64,000 nucleotides of DNA from Dipteronia dyeriana (Eukaryota; Streptophyta; Magnoliopsida; Sapindales; Sapindaceae): NCBI GenBank assembly GCA_032871835.1, contig CM065296.1:51799288-51863287 (forward strand). The letters are read 5' to 3'. Every line of letters begins with the position of its first letter. Positions within the stretch are counted from its first letter, which is position 1. The notes under the pieces were generated by a model. It saw only the letters and a program-made list of their open reading frames with translations. It was not told where the DNA came from and did not search any database. The translations under genes were made by a program, and so were the position numbers. Below are positions 1 through 9,380 of this stretch, piece after piece.

Positions 1-586
1 AAGAACACTTTCCTTCATGGAAACCTCAAAGAAATTGTTTACATGTAGCATCCCCCAGGCTTTGTTGATGAAAGAAAATCAAATCACGTGTGCATCCTCA
101 AAAAATCTCTCTACAGACTAAAACAGGCCCTATGTGCATGGTTTGAATGACTTTCTCAATATCTTATTCGGTTGGGGTTTTATTGCAGTAAGTCTGACTC
201 TTCCTTGTTTATTTATCAAACAAATGAAATTACTACCATCTTACTCATTTATGTAGATGATGTCCATCTTACCAGGAGTAATGCTGCTTTTCTCCAACAT
301 CTTATTCAACATCTAGGCCAAGAGTTTGCTATCAAAAACCTTGGGTCTCTTCATTATTTCCTTGGTGTGGAAATAAAATATTTTCCTGGTGGTGTGATTC
401 TCAGCCAGCAACAACATATTAATGATTTGCTTCACAAAACAAAGTTGTTGGATAGTGCTCTCTTTGCAACACCAATGACTATAAAAGACAAACCAATGTC
501 AACTGATAATATATTTCCAGATGCCACTCTCTACAGTAGTATTATGGGCGCTTTACAATACCTCACGTTTACTCATCCGGATTTTG
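1..586 (+). pseudogene. Ty1/copia reverse transcriptase fragment (broken)
   Basis: Frame 1 reads as the central part of a copia reverse transcriptase. It opens with NTFLHGNL and PPGF, then SLYRLKQA, the catalytic YVDDV at about 250-264, and the LGSLHYFLGVE and GALQYLTFTHPDF motifs. Stops at 46-48 (TAG) and 148-150 (TGA) break the frame, so it is not functional. The start lies outside the window. Homology ends abruptly after HPDF, exactly where the minus-strand copia-A LTR begins at 587, so the copia-A insertion cut this gene. The remaining RT and RNase H part is not seen downstream. Family assignment is secure, the lineage within copia is not. Confidence 0.9.
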
Positions 587-754
587 TGTTGGAATCCCGT
601 TCACCGGTCATGCAACGGAAGTAAGATTTAAAATTTTATGCAGATCATAATCTATATCTGGGACCAATAAACTTGGGATCATAATTATTTTTGAAACTAA
701 CACATATAATATGTAAACATAGGAAATTGTAATCAATATAAAGAGAAGAAAATC

Positions 755-861
755 ATACCAACGTTTGGAGGATCCTTCACTTTATGATATGCTCATGTCT
801 GAACCAATCTTACCAATATTTGGAGGCTCCTTCACTTTGCAATGTGCTCCTGTCTGAACCA
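755..861. repeat. Two-copy tandem duplication, about 55 bp
   Basis: Two adjacent similar segments both contain the pattern TACCAA..TTTGGAGG followed by TCCTTCACTTT, then ATATGCTCATGTCTGAACC in the first and ATGTGCTCCTGTCTGAACC in the second. Spacing is about 55 bp. It lies inside the copia-A LTR and has no coding significance. Confidence 0.7.
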
Positions 862-1249
862 CTCGATCTTCCTCACTATCTCCTGGGACTGGTAACTGCG
901 TGTGGGCGCATCACGGTCTTAGGAGCTGGAATGGAGGATGTAGGGAAAAAACCTTTAAGAAACTCTTTCTTCTTGATCAATATGCAACACTTGCTTTGAT
1001 CTTTTCACAGGCATACATGCAATGCTATTTTCACTTGTTCACGCAAAAAAAAAAATGCTTTACAATCCAAAAACTCTTTTTTTTTTGCAATTATCACTGT
1101 TTGTTTTTTTTTAAAAACAAGTTTCACGCACATGCATTTTTTTTCTTATATGCAAACTCTTCTCTCTTTTGATTTTTTTTTAATCAGTTGTCTTTTGTGT
1201 TTCATGCAAACACATACACTGATTCAAAATCAAATCAGTTGCATTTTGT

Positions 1250-1372
1250 TGTTTGAACGTTGTTTCTGGGCTTTGTGTCCCTTTCTTTCTAGGGTATACC
1301 CCTTGTATTTATACATTCCTTCCTTCTTTCTATGATACTATTTATTTATCCAAAATAAAAAATAAAAAAATC
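1250..1372 (+). mobile_element. LINE 3' tail with poly(A), 5'-truncated
   Basis: The segment has GGGTATACCCCTTGTATT, then TATGATACTATTTATTTA, and ends in an A-rich run near 1350-1372. This closely parallels the 3' end of the LINE at 7298-7371, which has GGGGTATGCCCCTTGTATT and TATGATACTATTTACTTA before its A run. Such ends are typical of plant L1-type retrotransposons. The exact left edge is uncertain because only the terminal 100-odd bases are recognisable. Confidence 0.65.
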
Positions 1373-1477
1373 TAGATACGTGTATCAAGAAATTTGCATC
1401 GTATGCAAATTATTCTTTTGACTATTGTTTCATATGCACACCAATTTGCATCTAATGCAATCTCTTGTGTTAGTAAT

Positions 1478-1480
<3 letters not shown>

Positions 1481-1513
<33 letters not shown>
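1481..1513. repeat. (TA)n microsatellite
   Basis: An uninterrupted run of about 16 TA dinucleotides within the AT-rich part of the copia-A LTR. Confidence 0.97.
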
Positions 1514-1515
<2 letters not shown>

Positions 1516-2829
1516 TAATTATCTTTTTCAAATATATCTAATAAATTAAAGCGATAATAAGTATTTTAAATTTAAATTTAAATTCAAATAGTTAGCTAAA
1601 TGATTTAGTCAAAATAAAATAATCCTATTATTTTATCTTCACCTAAATCTAAATATCAACTAACAGCCTCCAATAAATAGTTAATTAATAATTCCTAATC
1701 ATCAATATAATTAAATAATCTAAATATTCTCATTATTCAATTAATTTCTGAATAAATACGTGTCACTTTCGTAACACAATTAATTGGACAATCCAATTAA
1801 TTAATCGTGGTTACCAAAATCGATTGGGCTATCATGGGGACCTAATGGACCCGTAGTATTTTGAGCTCAAATAATCCTCAGAACCATTAATTAAACTCTT
1901 TAATTAATATTCCATGATTACTAACTCCGGTGTTATTCCACTAAAAACTCGAAGCTGTACTCTCTCAACTGCAGACGCTTTTACACAGACCGATAAAACT
2001 CGGTGTCCATCGATATAGCTATTACACATGGTGTGATCCTCCATAGTAGTTCATAATTAGAGCTGGGTCATAATGTCCGTTATACCCCTCTGATTACATA
2101 TATAGTTTAAGTACCATTGATTCTCTAATGGACAATAAATCCTATTTCCTTACGGAATTAAGAGAGCGCACATATTGTCCAAGCCCCGAATCAACCCTTA
2201 AGGGAGCTACCATCTACTTCTCACAAGAAGGAGTGGATTCCACTTTTGTGTACAAACCTTCCCAGTTACAAGCCAAACCGTAATCCTAATGTACGGAACA
2301 TATTGATCAGGAAATGCATCCGACCTCACCCATGGTATATCAAAGACCATGATCTAATCTGAAGGAGTCGATAAGACACTCAGGATTAAGATCACCCACA
2401 TATAGCCATCATTAGTTAATATATATGAATCTCATCGGTCAACAGATATAGGTTAGAGATTCGTATAAATCATGGCCCAGACCTATATGATCGCATCATA
2501 CAAGGTGCTTCTATTCCTATATCTCATATGAATGATTTAGGATAGAATCACCGTACAATACGGAATAGACCGCAGCTATAGATTAACCACAAGTAAAGTA
2601 CCCTGCTTTATTTGCTATCTATGGACTCTGTAGATTGCACGTCTCTTACTGTATCCATCCGTATATGACACTCATATGCACAGTTCAAGATTACATCCGA
2701 CAATCTTGGATGTTATGTATATGCACAAGTTATAAAATAAACAACATAACAAGGATGAATTGAACTTTTCCTTTTATTTATTTCATAAATCCATTTACAA
2801 ATTACATCTTTAGGGCATAAACCCCAACA

Positions 2830-4480
2830 ATCTCCCACTTGCACTAAAGCATGTGAGGCATGTCTCGTAACCCAAGACCATCTAGGTGACCCAAAAACAC
2901 TTTAGCTGGTAAGGTCTTCGTAAATGGATCAGTATGATTGTCTTGTAAGGCTATCTTGGTGACAATCACATCTCCTCTCTACACTATCTCTCTAATGAGA
3001 TGATACTTTCTCTCTATATGCTTCCCTCTTTTACGGTTTCTTGGTTCTTTGAAATTAGCCATAACACCACTGTTATCACAATAAAGTGTGATAGGCTTAT
3101 CCAGATCTGGAACAACTTTCAGATCACTCAAGAACTTACGGAGCCAAACATCCTCTTTAGCAGCTTCACAAGCGGCTACATATTCAGCTTCCATGGTGGA
3201 GTCAGCAATGCAAGATTGCTTGATACTTCTCCACACAATGGCTCCACCACCAGGGTGAATACTGATCCAGACATGGATTTCCTAGAATCCCTGTCTGACT
3301 AAAAATCCGAATCCATTTATCCTAACGGGATCAAATCCTGCCTGGATTACACTAGCATATAGTCTCTTGTTCTCTGAAAATGCTTAAGAATTGTCTTGAC
3401 AGCAACCCAATAATCCAATCCTAGGTTGGACTGGTATCTGCTGACTACTCCTACTGTATAACAGATGTCCGATCTCGTGCATAACGTAGCATACATGAGA
3501 CTACTTACTGCTGATACATAGGGTACATGTCTCATATCCTCAACTTCTTAAGGTGTATTAGGACACTGTTCCTTAGAAAAGTGAACTCCATGCCTGGAAG
3601 GTAAATTACATTTCTTGAAGTTTTGCATCAAAATTCACACAAGAATCTTGCTGATATATGATGCCTGAGACAATGCTATGAGTTTGTTCTTACGATCCCT
3701 TATAAGTTGGATCCCTAGAACATAACTTGCCTCTCCCAAATCTTTCATTTGGAATTGGCTAGCCAGCCAGCCCTTTACATTAAATAATACTCCCACATCA
3801 TTCCCAATGAGTATGATATCATCTATGTATAGGATCAAGAAAACTACTTTCTTGGCAATGATGTGCTTATAGACATAAGACTCATCGACGTTCTGCTCGA
3901 AGCCATAGGTTTTAATCACATCCTCAAACCTTATGTTCCAAGATCTAGATGCTTGCTTAAGTCCATAAATAGACCGTTACAGCTTGCAAACCTTTTGCTA
4001 TTGATATAGAGACAGGAATCCCTCTGGTTGTATCATATAAATGCACTCATCAAGATTTCCATTCAAGAATGTAGTCTTGATGTCCATTTTCCAAATTTCA
4101 TGATCAAAATAGGTAGCAATGGATAAGAGAATCCTAATAGACTTAAACATGACTACTGGCGAGAAGGTCTCTTCATAATCGACCCCCTTTTCCTAGGTAT
4201 AACCCTTTGCCACTAGCATTACTTTGAAGGTCTCTGCCTTCTCGTCTGCTCCTCTCTTTCTCTTATAGATCCATTTACACCCTATGGGTTTTACCCCATC
4301 CGATAAGTCTACAAGATCCCAGATTGAGTTAGAGTACATGGACTCCATCTCGAGATTCATGGCTTTAAGTCATTCCTCTTTATCAGGATCTTCCATTGCA
4401 TTCTTAGATGTCAATGGATCATCCACATTATCAGCAGAGACAACACCTTATCTCTCACCTACACCTAAATAGCATTCAGG
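2830..4480 (-). pseudogene. Copia-A reverse transcriptase and RNase H remnant
   Basis: Minus-strand translations give the end of a copia polyprotein in several frames. RNase H is seen at 2979-3236 with motifs STMEAEYVAACEAAKE, LYCDNSGVMAN and KHIERKYHLIREIV, and continues past a stop to TDPFTKTLP before the LTR. RT parts are seen at 3635-3919, with the catalytic YIDDI and the LGIQL motif, and at 3347-3535 with VPYVSAVSSLMYA. Upstream (to about 4480) weaker frames match the RT N-terminal region. Many stops and frameshifts make it non-functional. It is followed directly by the polypurine tract and 3' LTR. Confidence 0.85.
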
Positions 4481-5990
4481 TTGTCTCACAACCCTCTCAT
4501 TTAGCCGAGGTGTTAGTATATCCTGATCAAGAACCATCTGACTCTCAGATGTTTGTGGATCAACAACTCTTGTTGATGAAGCACTAGTCTCACCAGGCTC
4601 CAACTCATTCAATACAAACATAGAACGAGGTTTATGGTCACTAATATAATTATCCTCAAGAAACGTTGCATTTGTTGATAAAATACTTTGTTATCTTCGG
4701 AACTATAGAAGTGTCCACCTCTGGTATCTTTGGAGTATCCTACAAACAGGCAGACCACAGACTTGGAGTCTAGCTTTCCACTTCTGTTCTTCAGCACGTG
4801 TGCTGGACACCCCCATATGTGAAAATAGTGCAAACTAGCTCTACGAGCATTTCACAACTCTAGAAAGTCTTAGGAACAGATTTGGATGACACCACATTTA
4901 AAATTTATACCGCTGTTTGTAACGCATATCCCTATAAGGAATTTGGTAATGATGAGAAACTAATCATAGATCTCACTATTAACATTAGGGTTCTATTTCT
5001 CCTCTCCGCAACACCATTTTGTTGAGGTGTACCGAGAGCTGTGAGTTAGGAAACTATCCCATGCTCGACCATGAAGTCTTCAAACTCTTGGTCAAGGTAC
5101 TCACCTTTACGATCCAATCATAGTGACTTAATATTCCTACCTAATTGATTCTCAACTTCAGCTTGAAATTCATTAAACATTTCAAATGTTTTCGATTTCC
5201 GTTTTATTAGGTAGATGTATCCGTATCTTGAGTAGTCTTCTATAAAGGTGTATAATACTCATAACCACCCCTAGCTTTAACATTCATCGGTCTATAGACG
5301 TCTATATGTATAAGCTCTAACGGTTCTTTAGCTCTAAGCCCTTTCCAGTAAAAGGTCTCTTAGTCATCTTACCTTCTAGACAAGATTCGCAAACCGGTAA
5401 TTTGCCAATCTTTAACTCACTTAAAGGTCTATTTTTTACTAGTTTGTCTATCCATTCAAGGTTGATATGACCAACCTTAAATGCCAGAGATACGTGTTCT
5501 TATCTAGAGAAATCTTATGTCATTTATTTTTTGGTTTTTCAACCTTAAACATTTCAATGTTGAGCAGTGTAGTATGTATTAACGGCCTTAACATATACAA
5601 ATGGTTTTCATTAATTCCTGAACAAATATTCAGACCATTCTTTCCACTAATAACAGACTTATTATTAAAAGAAACAGAATATTTTTGTTCTAACGACTTA
5701 GAAACTGAAATCAAATTCTGTGTAAATCTAAGAATATAAAATACATTGTCCAACAATATATAATTATTACAAAAATGTAATCTAATTACGCCCATTGCTC
5801 GTGTCGACCGACATCCCCTGACCCCACACGCATTGAGAAACCTTGCTCCTCTAGTTGTGTCCAAGAATTAGTCCATTGTAAAGAAGAACAAACATGGTTA
5901 GTTGCATTTGAATAAACTATCCAGGGTGAAGAATCATCTTCTACTAAACACGACTCAAGAACAAGTAAATCATATTTACCTTTCTTGGAC
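4481..5990 (-). pseudogene. Copia-A protease-integrase remnant
   Basis: At 4609-4833 the minus strand encodes the C-terminal end of a copia integrase (HYFHIWGCPAHV, VCLFVGYSKDTRGGHFYS). At 5520-5864 it encodes the segment between protease and integrase (LDNVFYILRFTQNLISVS), which in copia elements follows the protease. The integrase core between them is recognisable only as frame-shifted pieces. The Lys/Arg-rich stretch at about 5980-6075 probably belongs to the gag-protease linker. Order (gag, protease, integrase, RT, RNase H from high to low coordinates) fits one minus-strand Ty1/copia element. Confidence 0.7.
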
Positions 5991-6059
5991 TTCTTCTTTC
6001 TTTGGGATTTCTTGGGTTTGGGCTTACCATTCTCTTTTCTAGTAGACTTATTCTTCTTC

Positions 6060-6395
6060 TTTTTATTGGAGGAAGATGGTTAGACAACATTTGCCTCACC
6101 GATCTTGTCGTTGTTGTCCTCAGTCAATGACTCAAAGGTGGTGAGCTCATTAAGCAACTGTGTGAGATTTAACCTTAACTTGTTCATCTCGTAGTTACTC
6201 TTAAACTCATTGAAACTCTTAGGAAGAGTCGTCAACATGATGCTCACTTTACTAGGTTCATCAATGGCCCTGCCATTGACTTTTGCCATGTTGAAGTAGA
6301 AAATCATGCTCAGAACATGTTTCAGAACTGTTGTACCATCCTTCATACGAGAGAGTATAGTGAAACGAACAGATTCATGTCGCTTTTGCTCGAAA
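6060..6395 (-). pseudogene. Copia-A gag (UBN2-type) fragment, cut by LINE
   Basis: The minus-strand frame at 6080-6395 matches the middle of a copia gag: LKHVLSMIFYFNMAKVNG, then MLTTLPKSFNEFKSNYEMNK and LTQLLNELTTFESL. This is the gag_pre-integrase/UBN2 type of capsid domain. Gag homology stops near 6395, where plus-strand LINE coding sequence begins, so the N-terminal half of gag and the 5' LTR are missing or displaced. A short open frame after the LINE (7372-7440, minus) could be a scrap of the same gag, but I cannot confirm this. Confidence 0.8.
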
Positions 6396-7371
6396 GGTTG
6401 CCTAATTGGCATCCGGATGGTCCTCTCCTTTCTAAATGGAGCTCCCCAGTGGTTTATGATTCTGGCCTCCCTCTTAACGCAACGGTTAATGCAATTGTTC
6501 TTGTTGATTCTTGGAATTGGCCAGCTGCTATGTCCATTGATCTTGTTGAAATTAAAAGTCGGATGCCTTCTTACAATCCCAACTCCAATATAGAGGATAG
6601 TATTCGATGGCTTCCTTCTCCCAATGGTATTTACTCACCCTCTTCTGCATTGGCTTCTCTTAGAGCCCATCACCATCTTGTTCCTTGGTTCAAGCTGGTT
6701 TGGTTCCCTCAAAACATTCCGCGAATGAGTTTCATACTTTGGATGGCTGTTAAAGGTAGGCTCCCCACCAGGGACCGCATTCATAAGTATGACCCTGGGG
6801 GTATTACTACTTGTTTTATTTGCAACTCCCATCTCGAGTCTCATGCTCACCTGTTCTTTGAGTGTTTATTCAGTAGAGCCATTTGGACTCAACTTCTGAA
6901 CTATTGTGGGACTCATTGGATTGGTCTTTACTGGAATGATTTTATTGCTTGGGCGTCCACCCATTGGAGAGGAAACACCCCTGTTATCATGGCTAAGAAG
7001 CTTTGTCTTATGGATGCTGTTTATCACATTTGGAGAGAGCGTAATTGTCATATTTTAAAGGTACCAAACTGACTAGCTCGGTTGTTGTGCGCTCCATTAT
7101 TAACACCATTCGCTGCCGGCTATCATCTATCAATCTCAAAGACCACCCTCTTATAGCTTTGAATTGGAATGTAAACGCTAATTGATTTTAGGCTTTGCTC
7201 TTGTTGTTCTTGTTTTGAGCCCTTGTCTAGCTCTTGCTTTTTGTTTACTCGTATTTTGAGTTTTTTTTTTTAGCCTTTGTTTAGCTTATGCTTTGCTTCT
7301 TGGGGTATGCCCCTTGTATTGGTTATTTCTTTTTCTTTTTATGATACTATTTACTTACCCAAAAAAGAACA
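6396..7371 (+). mobile_element. 5'-truncated LINE with RT zinc-binding (zf-RVT) domain
   Basis: The plus frame from about 6396 to 7072 reads as the C-terminal end of a plant non-LTR retrotransposon polyprotein. It shows PSPNGIYSPSSA, FKLVWFPQNIPRMSFILWM and GRLPTRDRI, followed by the zinc-binding pattern CFICNSHLESHAHLFFEC and RAIWTQLL. This is the zf-RVT domain that follows LINE reverse transcriptases. A frameshift near 7065 moves the last codons to another frame (ending about 7185). A T-rich 3' UTR then carries GGGGTATGCCCCTTGTATT and ends in a short A run at 7362-7369. RT and endonuclease are absent, as expected of a 5'-truncated insertion. A clear target-site duplication was not found. 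Confidence 0.85.
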
Positions 7372-7964
7372 TATCAACATTCTGATCTTCATCATATAGC
7401 ATGACTCTAGACGACATACACGATGTGATGGAAATCATTAACTTAGCAACCGTACACCCTAATAGCTAAAGAGCTATGATACATATGGAATGCAATTTAA
7501 CACCCTCCAACTAATTAAAACAAACCCGATCGTTCAAGATTTAAGTAAGAGAAACTATTGTCAATAGAATGATGATAAAAGCTAATTAGAACAACATTTG
7601 ATTTCCCCAAAACGCCACAACTATGAAGTTTGATAAGTTTAAAGGCAAAACAAAGATTTTGAGGTTGTTGATCACCACAAGCTGAATAAGCTTGATAAGT
7701 TCCAAAGTTCATGCAAGAACTTAAAAACAAAACACTCACAAAGTGCTCAAATAAGTTTATATTACTCAAATCTCTCCCTTACATAGAAAAAGCAGCCTTG
7801 TTCATATAGAAAAATGGCCAAGAACAATACAACATAAATATAACTGCCCATTAAATGTGTAACCTCTCACTAAATTACATTTAGACCATGAATAATGGCC
7901 ATAAAGTAATCAGCCTTTGCAACTCCTTATTCCTAATCAAAGAACACATGAACTCACACTTAAC
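7372..7964 (-). repeat. Probable gypsy LTR or UTR remnant, noncoding
   Basis: No convincing gene. The minus strand reads as AT-rich, intermittently open sequence (for example 7515-7769) that resembles the U3/R part of a plant gypsy LTR. It lies just downstream, in minus orientation, of a gypsy polyprotein tail (8121-8412). LTR ends and a second copy are not visible, so this is an inference from position and texture only. Confidence 0.35.
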
Positions 7965-8120
7965 AAAATAAAACCCAACACAAAAACCCAAACTATTCAT
8001 AAAATAAGCCCACAAAACCCAACACAATTAAAACTCAAACTAATCAGAAAATAAGCCCACAAAACCCAACATAATTAAACCCAAACTAATTATAAAATAG
8101 GCCCATAAAACCCAACATGG
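7965..8120. repeat. 46-47 bp minisatellite, about 3.5 copies
   Basis: Units begin near 7965 (shortened), 8001, 8048 and 8094 (partial). Each contains AAAATAAGCCCACAAAACCC, then AACA, with an A/C-rich tail (AATTAAA..CAAACTAAT). The units differ by a few bases. Confidence 0.85.
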
Positions 8121-8412
8121 CCGAATGGCCTTTTATTCTACAAGATAGGCTAGAATACTCCATTCTAACATGGCTGGACTCTTGTCTTCGGGATTTGGAC
8201 TTGTTTGAAACATGTTAACCATTTTATACTTTTCTTGCATCCTTAGAACCTTGACCAAATCTTGACTAGCTTGCTCCTTCCAAATGCTTTCCATTAAACA
8301 AGTTAAGGCTTCTTTCATCCTTTTAGCTTTAGCTCTTGTCATTGGTCCTCAATGAATGGTTAAAGGACCTGGATCTTTTCCAACCTTAGCCGAATTGTGA
8401 TCAACTGGCTGG
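8121..8412 (-). pseudogene. Gypsy polyprotein C-terminal tail fragment
   Basis: The minus frame at 8133-8342 begins MTRAKAKRMKEAL and continues LVKVLRMQEKYKMVN. A G-P-M-T-R-A-R/K-A-K motif is characteristic of the C-terminal extension of several plant gypsy polyproteins. The preceding codons (KVGKDPGPLTIH) are separated from it by an in-frame TGA near 8349. The fragment does not continue naturally from the integrase at 8419-9375, so two different gypsy pieces seem to be joined near 8412. Confidence 0.6.
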
Positions 8413-8418
8413 TCATCA

Positions 8419-9375
8419 TCACGATGTTTCTACCTGGATGACAACTTCTGTTCCGAATGCTAATGAGAATGGAGTTTCTCCTATAAAAGTTCTTGCTGTC
8501 GTCCGATACGCCCGTAGTACTTCAGAAAGTTTTTCAACCCAACTGCCTTTCTTGGCATCTAACTTTGTTTTAAGTGTGTGCTTGATGATTTTGTTTACTG
8601 ATTCAACTTCACCATTTGTTTGAGGGTGGGCAGGTGTGACATAATAATTTGCAATTTGGTACTCGTTGCACAGCTGCCTGAATTTTTGATTGTTGAACTG
8701 GGTGCCATTGTCAATGATAATAGTATTTGGGACTCCAAATCTATAGAGTATATTTTTCTTCACAAATTTTGTGGTATTTGCTTCTGTGATATGTACTAAC
8801 GCTTCAGCTTCTACCCACTTTGTGAAATAATAAACGACCATAATTGCGTGCTTAGCTCCACTCCATGTTCCTGCTGGCATTGGACCAATTAAGTCTAGTC
8901 CCCACATGGTGAATGGCCACAGGGATGTGAGGCTTCTAAGTTTTTTAGGAGGCTTCCTAATATCATTGGCGATCCTTTGGCAAGCATTGTAACTTTCTGA
9001 GCATCGCTGTGCATCTGAGAATAAAGAAGGCCAATAAAAACCTGCATGAGTACCTTGCGTGCCAAACTTCTGCCCCCAATATGGATTCCACATACTCCGC
9101 CGTGGATTTCCTGTAGTATCCGGTGTGCATCTTCCTTTGATACACATCTTTGGAGTGTTTGGGAAAACCCTCTTCTGTACAGTTCATCTCCAATCAGTGT
9201 GTATCTCGCTGACAGATACCTGATGTGTTTTGCTTCTAAAGGATCTTTCAAGAGTATATCTTCTTCTAGGTATCTTTTTAGTGGAGTCATCCAACCGTCT
9301 AATGGTGTTCGAAATTCTGAACATTTAAAGTTTTTTGGCTCAACTATACTCGGTTAGAGAAGATGTGCAACGGGA
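8419..9375 (-). pseudogene. Gypsy-1 integrase (3' part of split element)
   Basis: The minus strand encodes a Ty3/gypsy integrase. The upstream part (9290 down to about 9050) holds the linker and the first half of the H2C2 zinc finger (RYLSARYTLIGDELYRRG, ILQEIHGGVCGIH). A frameshift near 9050 leads into HAGFYWPSLF, CSESYNACQ and the catalytic core: GLDLIGP (first Asp), IIDNGTQFNN (second Asp) and PQTNGEVESVNK (Glu). It stops at 8419 after FSLAFGTEVV, so the C-terminal domain is missing. The codons at 9352-9375 (IPVAHLL) continue the reading of the second RNase H at 20068 onward once the nested Sirevirus is removed, which links the two halves. Confidence 0.9.
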
Positions 9376-9380
9376 ATATT
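9376..9380. repeat. Target-site duplication ATATT (left copy)
   Basis: The five bases ATATT directly before the left LTR match the five bases directly after the right LTR (20063-20067). A 5 bp duplication is the normal footprint of copia integration and fixes both ends of the nested element. Confidence 0.93.

Larger units (their letters stand above)
587..2829 (-). repeat. Copia-A 3' LTR (minus orientation), carrying a LINE tail
   Basis: Read on the minus strand, the LTR starts TGTTGGGGTTTATGCC at 2829 and appears to end ...GGGATTCCAACA at 587, giving the expected TG...CA ends. A purine-rich tract (AAGTGGGAGAT) lies directly inside it at about 2830-2840, the normal place for a polypurine tract. 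The LTR is 2.2 kb partly because it holds later additions: a LINE 3' end near 1250-1372, a TA microsatellite and a short tandem duplication. No second copy of this LTR is seen, so the outer end at 587 rests on the TG/CA rule and on loss of RT homology there. Confidence 0.75.

Noticed and set aside
6360..7390. Target-site duplication of the LINE at 6396-7371
   Set aside because: GAACATATCAAC after the A run has only a weak resemblance to GAACAGATTCAT upstream, so no duplication is claimed.
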